The notes under the pieces are model-generated. The model made no database searches and was not told the origin of the DNA. It saw only the letters and a list, made by a program, of their open reading frames with translations. Source: an uncultured Acetatifactor sp. (GTDB taxonomy: Bacteria; Bacillota; Clostridia; Lachnospirales; Lachnospiraceae). From it: a DNA stretch of 64,000 nt. Shown piece after piece: positions 24,927 to 33,864 of this stretch (within the stretch, counting starts at the first letter, position 1; the number at the start of each line of letters is the position of its first letter). The DNA is taken from assembly GCA_934402315.1 (NCBI GenBank), contig CAKRTS010000016.1, positions 28,775 through 92,774 of the forward strand, written 5' to 3'. A program made the translations under genes and the position numbers.

Positions 24927-25259
24927 ATGGCGGCAGAAAAAAAGGACATCATCAAGCCTTTCCGTCTGACACAGCAGGAAGCGGACAGACTGAAAAAACA
25001 GGCACAGGAAAGCGGTATGAAAGAATCAGAGTATATCCGGCTGCTGTTGTCGCAGAAGCCCAACGATTATCCTGAAATCCGTATTCTCTTGAAAGAACTG
25101 ATCAATGAGGTCAACGCAATCGGGAACAACATCAACCAGATCACAAGGAACTATAATTCAAAGCTGTACCGCACGGAGGACAGGGAGCTTTTAAGCGCTT
25201 ATATGAAAAAACTCAACGTGACCGTAAGGGAGGCGGTGGATAAGATAGGCGGAATGTAA
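24927..25259 (+). CDS. MobC-like relaxosome accessory protein
   Basis: 110 residues starting directly at the previous stop (TAGATG). It has the MobC/BfmC-type layout: a short ribbon-helix-helix N-terminus ('KPFRLTQQEADRLKKQAQ', 'KESEYIRLLLSQ') and a helical C-terminal half with 'LLKELINEVNAIGNNINQI', a common signature of relaxosome proteins next to MOBP relaxases. It would bind oriT and help the relaxase melt and nick DNA. The relaxase follows one gene downstream. Confidence 0.85.
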   Translation: MAAEKKDIIKPFRLTQQEADRLKKQAQESGMKESEYIRLLLSQKPNDYPEIRILLKELINEVNAIGNNINQITRNYNSKLYRTEDRELLSAYMKKLNVTVREAVDKIGGM

Positions 25260-25272
25260 GGAGGGGAGGCAT

Positions 25273-25623
25273 TTGACGGAGACATTGACGGAAACACAAG
25301 AGAAACGCCTGCGTGAGAATGGCTATTTTTTATATCAGGGGTATCATTTTAAGCCGCTCCGCCAATTTACAGAGGAAGAAAATTTTTGGGAGGTCACGGA
25401 CCATCTGCGTCGTGATGTGGAACTTGGCATGATGGAAGCAGATTATTACGGGCTTCAGAAACATCATTATTCGCACAAGGAGTTTTATGAAGCATCCACG
25501 GATAAGACGGCAGATATTTTCCTCTGCCTTGAAAACCAGAAAGAGTATATTCCCTGCGAACATGAGCTGCAGGAGTATGTCATGGAGCAGGAAAGAAAGC
25601 ATGACAGAGGGAAAACAAGGTAA
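25273..25623 (+). CDS. Conserved mobilisation-region protein, unknown function
   Basis: 116 residues from a TTG preceded by GGAGGGGAGG. It is soluble, aromatic and acidic, with 'NGYFLYQGYHFKPLRQF' near the start and a charged C-terminus ending in 'RGKTR'. No motif is recognised. It is squeezed between the MobC-like and relaxase genes, so it is probably co-translated with the relaxosome set. Confidence 0.65.
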   Translation: MTETLTETQEKRLRENGYFLYQGYHFKPLRQFTEEENFWEVTDHLRRDVELGMMEADYYGLQKHHYSHKEFYEASTDKTADIFLCLENQKEYIPCEHELQEYVMEQERKHDRGKTR

Positions 25624-25638
25624 AGGCGGCGGAAAAGA

Positions 25639-27120
25639 TTGGCGATAAGCAAGATACTTTATATCGGGGACTGCGGTGCCGGATATGCGGGGAAACACTT
25701 GAAACAAGCGCTCGACTATATCACCGTGCCGGAAAAAACGGGCGGCGGGCGGTTCGTTGGTTCCCTTAACTGCCAGCAGGAAAAGGTATATGAGCAGATG
25801 CGGCAGACAAAGGAACAGTTCCAAAAGACAGACCAGAGGCAGGGGTATCACCTTATTATATCGTTTGTAGAGGGAGAAGTGGATGCGGACACTGCCTTTG
25901 AGGTAATCGGGAAGTTTGCAAAGGAGTACCTGGGCAAGAACTATGAGGCGCTGTATGCGGTGCATGACAACACTGACCATATCCACGGTCATATCATCTT
26001 TAACAGTGTCAGTTTCCGTGACGGCAGGAAGTACCGCTATAAGAAAGGGGACTGGGCAAAGGAGATACAGCCAATCACGAACCGCCTGTGTGAAGAGTAC
26101 GGGCTTTCCACGATTGAAATATCGGAGGATCGGGCAGGGAAATCTGAAAATTACAAGGAATGGAACGACTTCCGTGACGGCAGATTTGTGTGGGCGGACA
26201 TGATAAAGCGTGACATTGATGCGGCAATCTTACAGTCGGCAACTTATGAGTCCTTTTTATCCGTTCTTTCCGATATGGGTTACGGGATAAAGAACGCATA
26301 CCGGACGGAGGGGAAATACCTTGCAATCAAGCCTATGGGCATGAGCAGGTTCAGACGGTGTAGGTCGCTTGGGGAAAATTACACGGAGGAACGCATAAGG
26401 GAACGGATTGAGCAGGAGAGTCTTTCTTCCTATAAAAAAATACAGGCGGTGCAGGAAACAAAGATTGTGCGGTGTCGGGTAAAACGCTATAAAAGGGCGA
26501 AAATGTCCGGCATACAGAAACGCTATTTTGCAAGACTTTACAAAACAGGGCTTTTAAAGAAACGCCCGTACAGCAAGGCATGGCAGTACCGTGACGACAT
26601 CAGGAAGATGCAGAAGTTACAGGAGGATTATCTTTTTCTTGCAAGGCACGATGTTTTCACGGTGGGGGATATAAGACAGACAGCATTGCAGATGGCGGAC
26701 AGAAAAAAAGAGACTTCAAGGGAAAAAAGCCGCATATTCAGGGAACGTGCAAGGATGAAGCCGCTTTTTGACATTGCGGAGCAGCTTATGGCGCTTCAGG
26801 AGTGTGAAAACTGTTTTAAACGTGGGGAATCCCTGTTTGAAAAAGAGCATGAGCAGTATGCGGGGCTGTCGGCAAGGCTTGCAAAGGAAGGCTACACGGC
26901 AGGGCAGCTTGCTGAATTTAAGGAACATTACCGGAGTGAGATAGCACGGATAAGGGAAAAAGAAAAGGCTGTGGCGAAAGAGGAAAGGATCGCCGCCCGT
27001 ATCCTTGCGGAAATCACGGCAGGGGAAAGGGCAGGAATGCCGGAACCGGAAATGCGGCAGGAGAAGCAGCAGGAAAAGCAGCAGGAAAAGCAGAGGGGAC
27101 AAAAGGAAAAAAGCAGGTAG
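25639..27120 (+). CDS. MOBP-family relaxase (MobA/VirD2-like)
   Basis: 493 residues from a TTG start with a weak GGCGG site. The relaxase domain occupies the first ~250 residues. Motif I holds the probable nucleophile Tyr27 ('LKQALDYITVPEKT'), and the metal-binding histidines lie in 'HDNTDHIHGHIIFN' (about residues 109-122). The rest is helical and basic, with a Lys/Gln/Glu-rich tail ('EKQQEKQQEKQ'). The enzyme would nick oriT, remain bound to the 5' end and be carried to the coupling protein. The oriT candidate lies 2.2 kb upstream and the VirD4 gene 3 kb downstream. Confidence 0.92.
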   Translation: MAISKILYIGDCGAGYAGKHLKQALDYITVPEKTGGGRFVGSLNCQQEKVYEQMRQTKEQFQKTDQRQGYHLIISFVEGEVDADTAFEVIGKFAKEYLGKNYEALYAVHDNTDHIHGHIIFNSVSFRDGRKYRYKKGDWAKEIQPITNRLCEEYGLSTIEISEDRAGKSENYKEWNDFRDGRFVWADMIKRDIDAAILQSATYESFLSVLSDMGYGIKNAYRTEGKYLAIKPMGMSRFRRCRSLGENYTEERIRERIEQESLSSYKKIQAVQETKIVRCRVKRYKRAKMSGIQKRYFARLYKTGLLKKRPYSKAWQYRDDIRKMQKLQEDYLFLARHDVFTVGDIRQTALQMADRKKETSREKSRIFRERARMKPLFDIAEQLMALQECENCFKRGESLFEKEHEQYAGLSARLAKEGYTAGQLAEFKEHYRSEIARIREKEKAVAKEERIAARILAEITAGERAGMPEPEMRQEKQQEKQQEKQRGQKEKSR

Positions 27121-27157
27121 GAAATTTTTGCCCCAAACGGGCAGGATTGGAGGTTAT

Positions 27158-28306
27158 ATGCAGGAACGGACAGTGCTTAGCGGCATGGATTTGAAAGCAT
27201 ATCTTGGCAGGCTCCGGCAGAACCCGAAGTATACCGAGGAAATCGTAAAGCTGATAGAAGATGACCTGCGGTTCGGTCTGACAAAGGAGGAAACAGAGGA
27301 ATACAGCGGCGGGAAGTACGATTACAGGCAGATGTGCGTGTATTCCCGGTGCCTGCGCAACGGCTACAATGAGGAGGAAAAGGCTGCAATCTTAAAAGAG
27401 GGACTAAGCGGCGACCAGATGGCGGTGGCGCTGGAGTTTTATGAAAAAGGCGTCCCGATGGATACCATAACCGAAGTGCTTTCCAGTGCGGAAAATACGG
27501 CATATACCATGAAACGCCTTTTCTCACAGGTGCTTAAAAAGATCAGGGAGGCGGAACCCGTAAGCGGGCAGGATACGGCATATGCAAAGGAGCTTATGGA
27601 GCAGATCCGTGAGGTTGTCGAGAAGATTTCCTGTCAGGAAAAACGATATGACGCCTTAAATGAGAAGCTGAAAGAAATCGGTACAGCGGGGCAGGACGTG
27701 CAGGTGCAGAGCAATCTTATCGCACAGCTTTCCGAAAAGGACAAAATGCTGGAAAAACAGCAGAATGAACTGAATGAGGCAAGGGTGCAGATTGCAAAGC
27801 TGCATGGTGAGATAGAAGCAGTAAGAAAGGAGCGGAAAGCATTGGAGGAACAGGTAAAAAATGCAGTCAGGGCAGAGCCGGATACGTCGGCGGAACAGGG
27901 AGAGACAGAAAAGGAAAAGAAACCGGAGACAAAGGCGGAAAGCAGTGCGCCCGGCATGACGGAATCGGCACTCTACCCCGGAATCGAATACCATGCTGCG
28001 GTTGTGGACAGGGACGGCAATATTATCCGCTTTGTCCCGGTGGAGCGCATGGAGCGGAAAGACAGGGGGAGCGTGATGAGTTCCATGTTCTCACGGCTTT
28101 TATTTAAGAAGAAAACGGACATTGTGAAGCTGCTTGCGGAAAAGGACCTATCCCCGGAACAGCTTGTGCAGGTGCGGAGCGCCATTGAGAAAGGGCTGTC
28201 AGAGAAACAGCTCCTTGTGCTGATAAACAACAAAATCCCGGCAGAGCAGATGGAGGAGATCATAAACATTGCAGTCTATGAAAACAAGATGAAGGAGGGG
28301 CAGTAA
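27158..28306 (+). CDS. Coiled-coil mobilisation-region protein
   Basis: 382 residues from the ATG at 27158, preceded by TTGGAGG. The N-terminal ~140 residues are helical ('LTKEETEEYSGGKYDYRQM'). About residues 150-245 form a long coiled coil ('LNEARVQIAKLHGEIEAV'). A Pro/Glu linker leads to a small domain with 'GIEYHAAVVDRDGNIIRFV', and the end has repeated short helices ('AEKDLSPEQLVQVRSAIEKGLSEKQL', here shortened by wording). No family is recognised. Its stop overlaps the next start (ATGG overlap), tying it to the mobilisation operon. Confidence 0.7.
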   Translation: MQERTVLSGMDLKAYLGRLRQNPKYTEEIVKLIEDDLRFGLTKEETEEYSGGKYDYRQMCVYSRCLRNGYNEEEKAAILKEGLSGDQMAVALEFYEKGVPMDTITEVLSSAENTAYTMKRLFSQVLKKIREAEPVSGQDTAYAKELMEQIREVVEKISCQEKRYDALNEKLKEIGTAGQDVQVQSNLIAQLSEKDKMLEKQQNELNEARVQIAKLHGEIEAVRKERKALEEQVKNAVRAEPDTSAEQGETEKEKKPETKAESSAPGMTESALYPGIEYHAAVVDRDGNIIRFVPVERMERKDRGSVMSSMFSRLLFKKKTDIVKLLAEKDLSPEQLVQVRSAIEKGLSEKQLLVLINNKIPAEQMEEIINIAVYENKMKEGQ

Positions 28307-28701
28307 TGGGACTGGTTGCAGTAACGGAAACGGCGCAGATGTTCCTGCAGAAAAACATTGTCCTGACAGAGAGGGACAAGGAATTTGTGGTACAGTTTGC
28401 TTTCCGGACGAATGACAGGGAACTTACAAACAAGCTGATTGATGAGCTTACGGAAAAAGGCGCAGACAGGGATGCCGTATGCAGGAAATATCAGGCACTC
28501 ACTGGCTTTCAACCGGACTGGATACTGAGGATAGAAAACCTGCTCGTATCGCTTGAAATGTACCGTGTGCAGGAGGAACAGGCAGTAAAGACCTTATCGG
28601 AACTTCTGTCTGCCTGCGGCATTTCCATGAGTGAGGATGAGATCAGGCGGACGGATACCGCACAGATGCAGGAGCGGGTTAAGAAAGAGGCAAGTTTATA
28701 G
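28306..28701 (+). CDS. Conserved ICE protein, unknown function
   Basis: 131 residues, all-helical by composition, with no membrane segment or recognisable catalytic motif. It overlaps the stop of the coiled-coil gene by one base and has GGAGG upstream, so it is translated from the same message. Its 'KYQALTGFQPDWILRIENLLV' segment may be an interaction helix. No function can be given. Confidence 0.65.
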   Translation: MGLVAVTETAQMFLQKNIVLTERDKEFVVQFAFRTNDRELTNKLIDELTEKGADRDAVCRKYQALTGFQPDWILRIENLLVSLEMYRVQEEQAVKTLSELLSACGISMSEDEIRRTDTAQMQERVKKEASL

Positions 28702-28713
28702 GAGGTGCAGTAT

Positions 28714-28962
28714 ATGAACTTCACGCTGCATGATGATTATATCATAATCGTTACGCTGCCCACGGACAGTAAACAGATGCAGATGGGGATACACCAGAAG
28801 GACGGCAGCTTTGCCACATGGGAGGCTGCAGACGGGAATTATCAGCAGACACATTATTTTTCAGACAGGGACAGTGCAACCGAAGATCTGTGCAGGCGCA
28901 CACTGGATGAACTGCGTCTGAAAAAGCAGGTACAGAAAAAAGAACAGGGAAGGGGGAGATAG
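28714..28962 (+). CDS. Small conserved ICE protein (82 aa)
   Basis: 82 residues from the ATG at 28714, 7 nt after AGGAGG; a GTG nine bases earlier lies on that site and is unlikely. It has short beta strands ('YIIIVTLPTDSKQMQMG') and a basic tail ('KKQVQKKEQGRGR'). It is placed one base before pcfB. Unknown function. Confidence 0.6.
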   Translation: MNFTLHDDYIIIVTLPTDSKQMQMGIHQKDGSFATWEAADGNYQQTHYFSDRDSATEDLCRRTLDELRLKKQVQKKEQGRGR

Positions 28963-28963
28963 T

Positions 28964-30106
28964 ATGGCGGAAGAGATACAGGAAGCGGTCCAGATTATCC
29001 GTGTCGGCTATGACGGGATAGAGATTGCAATGAAAGTCTGCGGCGGCACGATTGAGGGAATGAAAAAGGCACTGGATTTTCTGATTGCGGTCATGGACCA
29101 TGAAAAAACGATGGGAAAGACGGACATGCGCAGGCTCCTTATGAAAGGCGGGGACTTACAGGTGTTCCAGTTCCCAACGGAGGACATGAAGAAAGTCGAG
29201 AAGATGGCGAAAAAATACGGACTTCTTTATTCCGTCCTGCCCGACATCAATAAAAAGGACGGCATGAGCGAGATCATCTTCCACACGGAGGCAGTCCCGC
29301 GGGTAAACATGATGATACAGAAACTGAAATCCGGCAGGATCGCCACGTTTGATGATTACCTGAAAAACGGCGATGAAAAGGAAATGGATAAGGTGCTGTC
29401 CTTTTTAAAGGAGCAGAAAAAGGGAAACGAAAATCTCCACACTGAGGAAGCGGCAAGGGCAGGGGAAGCGCTTGACGGGCTGATTGAGAAAGTCGGCAGC
29501 TATGCGATGGAGAAAAAGAGCATCAGTGTGGAGGAAGTAAAGGAAAATTTCAGCCTTGAAAACGAACAGGCAGAAAAGGTAGTGGGGCAGCTTGAGCGGA
29601 TCGGCGTCCTTTCCAAAGAGGAAGGCGGGCAGCACAGAGTCATTATGGATAAGGATATGTTTTTGAGCCGCATGAAAGGATACCGGGAGCTTGCGCAGCG
29701 TATGCAGGCAGTAGCCGCCGCACAGAATCCTGACCTTACTGACATTACCATTACAAAGAAACTGATAACGGAGGAAAATGACCATGCCGTAAAGACAAGG
29801 ATACCGGGAACATGGGGCGAAGATGCAAGGTATGTCTGGATCAGCAAGGACAAGGCAATGGAAATCCATGACGGCAAGACAATCCTGACTTTCCTTGACC
29901 GTAACAAGGAGTACAAGATTTATTCGGCGGACAACCGTGTGGTCGCAACCATGAAGGGCAAAGACCTGTATGACGGGCATTATGACAGGGTAAGTGCGGA
30001 GGTACGCAAACGCTATGCGGACATGGAGCGGAAGGCGAAGGAAAAAGAGAACATGCGGAAGAAAAAGCCTGCACCGAAAAAAGCGCCTGCGCCGAAAAAG
30101 AGGTAG
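28964..30106 (+). CDS. PcfB-like (DUF3801) conjugation protein
   Basis: 380 residues. The start 'AVQIIRVGYDGIEIAMKV' and 'GMKKALDFLIAVM' match the PcfB/DUF3801 family, which in Gram-positive systems supports the coupling protein and relaxosome. The middle holds a small winged-helix-like part ('ISVEEVKENFSLENEQAEKV'), and the tail is a Lys/Ala/Pro-rich basic extension ('KKKPAPKKAPAPKKR') suited to bind nucleic acid. The VirD4 gene starts 6 nt after its stop, the same order as pcfB-pcfC. Confidence 0.82.
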   Translation: MAEEIQEAVQIIRVGYDGIEIAMKVCGGTIEGMKKALDFLIAVMDHEKTMGKTDMRRLLMKGGDLQVFQFPTEDMKKVEKMAKKYGLLYSVLPDINKKDGMSEIIFHTEAVPRVNMMIQKLKSGRIATFDDYLKNGDEKEMDKVLSFLKEQKKGNENLHTEEAARAGEALDGLIEKVGSYAMEKKSISVEEVKENFSLENEQAEKVVGQLERIGVLSKEEGGQHRVIMDKDMFLSRMKGYRELAQRMQAVAAAQNPDLTDITITKKLITEENDHAVKTRIPGTWGEDARYVWISKDKAMEIHDGKTILTFLDRNKEYKIYSADNRVVATMKGKDLYDGHYDRVSAEVRKRYADMERKAKEKENMRKKKPAPKKAPAPKKR

Positions 30107-30112
30107 CCGCCT

Positions 30113-32335
30113 ATGGTACAGAACAGGAAAAAAGTGTCTTTGTGGTTCATCGTGGCGGGGGCGCTGCTGTGCGCCTATGCGGGGTATCTCTTAAACGGGG
30201 CATGGGAGCCGGGAATGGAAATGAATGCCTTTCTGGAGTCCTTCAACCGTGTGTGCGCCGAACCATTTGCAAATTATTATAACGAAACAACCTTAAAAGC
30301 GGTAGTGATAGCCTTAATCGTCTATGCTACCGCCCTTTTAATGTACATCACAAGCCAGCGGAACTTCATGCCGGGAAAGGAATTTGGAACGGCAAGGTTT
30401 GAGTCACCGAAAATGGCAAACAAGATACTTGCGGATAAAGATGAGAATTTCAACCGCATCCTGAGCCAGAACGTGAAAATGTCACTGAATTTCAGGCGGC
30501 TGAAACTCAACGGGAATATTCTGATATGCGGCGGTTCCGGTGCAGGAAAGACCTTTTATGAGGTAAAGCCGAACCTGATGCAGATGCCGCATAACTGTTC
30601 CTTTATCTGTACCGATCCCAAAGGGGAAATCTTACGGAGCTGCGGGGAGATGTTAAAAAACAACGGTTACAGCGTAAAGGTCATAAACCTTCTGGAAATG
30701 GAAAAGTCGGACTGTTACAATCCCTTTTCCTATATCCGTGAGGAAACGGACGTTGTAAAGCTGATCACGAACCTTATCAGCAATACCACGCCAAAGGGCG
30801 CAACTCCCTCAGATCCCTTTTGGGAAAAGGCAGAGGGGCTGTTCTTACAGGCAATCTTCTATTATGTGTGGCTGGAAGAGCCGCCTGCAAGGAGAAACTT
30901 TGAGACAGTCCTGCAGCTTCTTGGTGAAGCGGAAGTAACGGAACAGAATAAACCGTCAAGACTGGACGTGCGCATGAAGTTTCTTGAGGAAACATCAAAG
31001 CTCGGCTCGGCGCATCCTGCGGTAAAACAGTACAACAAGTGTATGCGTGGTGCGGGCGATACCGTCCGTTCCATCATCATCAGCGCAAACTCCCGGCTTG
31101 CCTTTTTGGAAAACAAACAGGTGTTAAGGCTTCTGTCAAGGGACGACTTGAACCTTGCAGAGATTGGAACAGGCGTGAACAGGGATGGGGAAACAAAAAC
31201 GGCACTGTTCTGTGTCATTCCGGATTCTGACAAGTCCTATAACTTCATCATCGGAATGCTTTACACGCAGATTTTTCAGGAGCTTTACTATCAGGCGGAC
31301 TTCAACTGCGGCGGGCGGCTCCCGATCCATGTCACCTTCATGCTTGATGAATTTGCAAACGTCGCACTGCCGGATGATTACTGTTCCCTCTTATCAACCA
31401 TGAGGTCCAGGGAGATTTCCAGTATCATCATTATCCAGAATTTCGCCCAGTTAAAGGCGCTTTTCAAAGATACATGGGAAACCATTCCGGGCAACTGCGA
31501 CACGTTCATCTACCTCGGCGGCAATGAGCAGAGTACGCACAAATATGTCTCGGAACTGCTCGGCAAAGGCACGATTGACAAGAAATCAAGCGGCGAGACA
31601 AAGGGCAGGCAGGGAAGCTCAAGCCGCAATTATGACGTGCTTGGCAGGGAGCTTTTCACACCGGACGAAGTGCGGAAGCTGGACAACAAGAAGTGCATTA
31701 TCTTTATCCGTGGCTTTGATCCGATCATGGACAGCAAGTTCATACCGTTCGGGCATCCGGCATTTGACCAGACCGCCGATGGGAAAGGAAAGCCGTATGT
31801 CCATGCTCCGGGAATCAGCGGGGGCGGACAGGGGCAGCCTTTCCAATTGCTGACGCCAAAGGCGCTTTCCTATTATGAGGAATTGAAAAAGAAAGGCGAA
31901 AATGTCTACATTGACAAAATCGACTATAAAGACTTTGAACTTCTTACCGATGCTGGCATGAAAAAACGCTTCATTAGCATGGAGGAACAGGAGCAGAAGG
32001 AACAGCTTTACAGGGAGCAGGACAATGAACTCATGTATGCACAGGAGGAAGAACCGGAAAGTGAACCGGCACAGGAGGAGGCGGAACCGGAACGGGCAGC
32101 GGATAAAGAGGATAAACCGGAAGCCGGAGGGCGTAGGATTGAAGGCGAAGACACTATTATGAACCGTATGGCGCAGTGGAAATATTCCAAAGAGCAGAAA
32201 GATGAGCTGCATAAGATGATTGCGCTCGGTATGCCCACAAAGACCATACTGGCGGTATTCTACCCGGAAACGGATGTCATAAAGATGCGTGAGATCAGAA
32301 AGACATTCCAGACTGTGCGGCATTCAGAAAATTAG
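30113..32335 (+). CDS. virD4: VirD4/TraG-type coupling protein (PcfC-like)
   Basis: 740 residues. Two N-terminal transmembrane helices (about residues 8-28 and 62-82) anchor the hexameric ATPase. Walker A is 'GGSGAGKT' near residue 140 and Walker B 'FMLDEFANV' near residue 410, with the family signatures 'TDPKGEIL' and 'LSTMRSREIS'. The C-terminal ~110 residues are acidic and rich in E/P. It would receive the relaxase-DNA complex and feed it into the channel. It is followed by the pilin-like Maff2 gene. Confidence 0.95.
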   Translation: MVQNRKKVSLWFIVAGALLCAYAGYLLNGAWEPGMEMNAFLESFNRVCAEPFANYYNETTLKAVVIALIVYATALLMYITSQRNFMPGKEFGTARFESPKMANKILADKDENFNRILSQNVKMSLNFRRLKLNGNILICGGSGAGKTFYEVKPNLMQMPHNCSFICTDPKGEILRSCGEMLKNNGYSVKVINLLEMEKSDCYNPFSYIREETDVVKLITNLISNTTPKGATPSDPFWEKAEGLFLQAIFYYVWLEEPPARRNFETVLQLLGEAEVTEQNKPSRLDVRMKFLEETSKLGSAHPAVKQYNKCMRGAGDTVRSIIISANSRLAFLENKQVLRLLSRDDLNLAEIGTGVNRDGETKTALFCVIPDSDKSYNFIIGMLYTQIFQELYYQADFNCGGRLPIHVTFMLDEFANVALPDDYCSLLSTMRSREISSIIIIQNFAQLKALFKDTWETIPGNCDTFIYLGGNEQSTHKYVSELLGKGTIDKKSSGETKGRQGSSSRNYDVLGRELFTPDEVRKLDNKKCIIFIRGFDPIMDSKFIPFGHPAFDQTADGKGKPYVHAPGISGGGQGQPFQLLTPKALSYYEELKKKGENVYIDKIDYKDFELLTDAGMKKRFISMEEQEQKEQLYREQDNELMYAQEEEPESEPAQEEAEPERAADKEDKPEAGGRRIEGEDTIMNRMAQWKYSKEQKDELHKMIALGMPTKTILAVFYPETDVIKMREIRKTFQTVRHSEN

Positions 32336-32486
32336 GGGAAGTTCCCAATGGAAAGGCGGTGGTTAAAGCAGAAACGCATCGGGGAAAGCCCGACCTGACA
32401 GTGTTCCGGGGAAAACCCCGTTCAGATAGAGCAGCAGACAGCAAATAAAACAATCAAAAATCAAAATGAAAAAGGAGATCATTATT

Positions 32487-32864
32487 ATGCGTAGAACAGA
32501 GAATGTTACAGGAACAAAGGCAGCAACAGGGGTAAAGGCAGGACAGGGAAGGTTATCAAGGGCGAAAAAGGCACTGACAGCGGCTTGCGGTGCGGCATAC
32601 TTTGCAGTGAGCGGAGTGCCTATGACAGTGCTTGCGTCAGGCGGTGGAACGGGTGCAATCACACAGCCCCTCGATAACTTAAAGACGCTTGTGATTGCGG
32701 TCATCGGTGCGGTGGGCGTGATTATCCTTGCAAAGAATGTCATGGAGTTTGCACAGGCATACCAGCAGCAGGATTCCTCAACCATGAACTCGGCATTAAA
32801 GGGTATTGTAGCCGGGGTTATGATGGCGGGCATTTCCACTGTCCTTTCCTTTCTCGGTTTCTAA
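32487..32864 (+). CDS. Maff2-family small membrane protein (TrbC/VirB2-like)
   Basis: 125 residues from the ATG at 32487, 9 nt after AAAGGAG; an upstream ATG at 32466 precedes that site. A basic N-terminus is followed by two hydrophobic segments, 'LTAACGAAYFAVSGVPMTVL' and, after 'ITQPLDNLKTL', the helix 'IAVIGAVGVIILAKNVMEF', then a third near the C-terminus. This is the form of Maff2 proteins, small channel or pilin-like subunits near virB6 in clostridial ICEs. The 150 nt before it hold a short CGGGG-AAAA-CCCCG hairpin (32407-32420) and no gene. Confidence 0.75.
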   Translation: MRRTENVTGTKAATGVKAGQGRLSRAKKALTAACGAAYFAVSGVPMTVLASGGGTGAITQPLDNLKTLVIAVIGAVGVIILAKNVMEFAQAYQQQDSSTMNSALKGIVAGVMMAGISTVLSFLGF

Positions 32865-32933
32865 GAAAAAGCAGCAGCGGGGGAGGGCGGGAACAGCCTG
32901 CCCTTCCCTGAAAAGGAAAGAGGTGAGGATTAA

Positions 32934-33776
32934 GTGGATATTTTCAAGTTAGGGGATAAGATACTGGCTCTTCTGGAAATGGTGTTCGGGTTCTGGAACA
33001 ATCAGGTCAGCCTTGTGTTTGCCCTCTTAGGGCAGTCTCCGGTAAATTTTAAAGGCGGAGGTCCGTGGGGACTTGTGGAAAGCGTGGAACCGATATTCGT
33101 GGCAGTGGGTTCCTCCCTTGTGGTGCTGTTCTTCGTGATCGGGTTCTGCTCGGAAAGCGTGGATGTGCGTGAGGAAATGCGTTTTGAAGTAATCCTGCGT
33201 ATGCTGATAAGGCTCGGACTTTCAGAATGGCTCGTGGCAAACAATGTCACTATTATGAAAGCATTTTTTAATACAGTCGGGAACCTTGTGAACGCACTGT
33301 CGGCGGGCGGCTACACCACGCTTACCATTGACAGCGCACAGGCAGACGTCATAAAGGATCTTGGTTTCGGTGAGGGGCTTATCATGCTGATACTGGCAGC
33401 GCTGCTTAGCGTCATTGTCATTATCTGTGGCTTTTTTATGATATATACGGTGTACTTCCGATTTTTAAAGATCATGGTCATTGTGCCGATTGGCTCCATT
33501 GCCTTTTCCACGCTGGCAGGCAACCGGAACGTGGCGAACACGGCAAGCTCTTACGCCAAATATTTCTTATCCGTGGTCTTTGAGGCAGTCACGATGGCGC
33601 TTGCGATCATGCTGTGCAATGCCTTCATCAGTGCAGGGCTTCCGTCCTTTACAGGCAGTTACGCAGACTGGGCAAAAACACTCATTTATCTGTGTGAGAT
33701 GACCTTTACGATTGCCCTTACCGTAGGAAGCGTGAAAGGTGCGCAGTCGCTTACAAGCAAGGCATTAGGATTATAG
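32934..33776 (+). CDS. VirB6/TrbL-like polytopic membrane protein
   Basis: 280 residues from a GTG preceded by AGAGGTGAGG. At least five transmembrane helices are visible ('IFVAVGSSLVVLFFVIGF', 'LIMLILAALLSVIVIICGF' and others), with a conserved soluble loop containing 'ESVDVREEMRFEVILRML'. The layout matches VirB6-like channel subunits of Gram-positive conjugation systems. It lies between the Maff2-like protein and two perfect hairpins at 33781-33832. Confidence 0.82.
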   Translation: MDIFKLGDKILALLEMVFGFWNNQVSLVFALLGQSPVNFKGGGPWGLVESVEPIFVAVGSSLVVLFFVIGFCSESVDVREEMRFEVILRMLIRLGLSEWLVANNVTIMKAFFNTVGNLVNALSAGGYTTLTIDSAQADVIKDLGFGEGLIMLILAALLSVIVIICGFFMIYTVYFRFLKIMVIVPIGSIAFSTLAGNRNVANTASSYAKYFLSVVFEAVTMALAIMLCNAFISAGLPSFTGSYADWAKTLIYLCEMTFTIALTVGSVKGAQSLTSKALGL

Positions 33777-33780
33777 AAAA

Positions 33781-33832
33781 TATGAAAAATCAGAGATTTT
33801 TCATATGGCAAATTTGGGCATCAGCCCAAATT
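33781..33832 (+). repeat. Two perfect hairpins in tandem
   Basis: TATGAAAAATC-AGA-GATTTTTCATA (33781-33805) is followed at once by AATTTGGGC-ATCA-GCCCAAATT (33811-33832). Neither is followed by a T-run, so processing or stabilising elements in the mRNA are more likely than terminators. They separate the virB6-like gene from the DUF4313 gene. Confidence 0.6.
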
Positions 33833-33864
33833 CGCAGGTTGTTAATACAAGTAGGAGGTGTGAG

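Noticed and set aside
32348..32398. Short frame between virD4 and the Maff2-like gene
   Set aside because: Sixteen codons without a ribosome site; the region is better explained as untranslated leader with a small hairpin.
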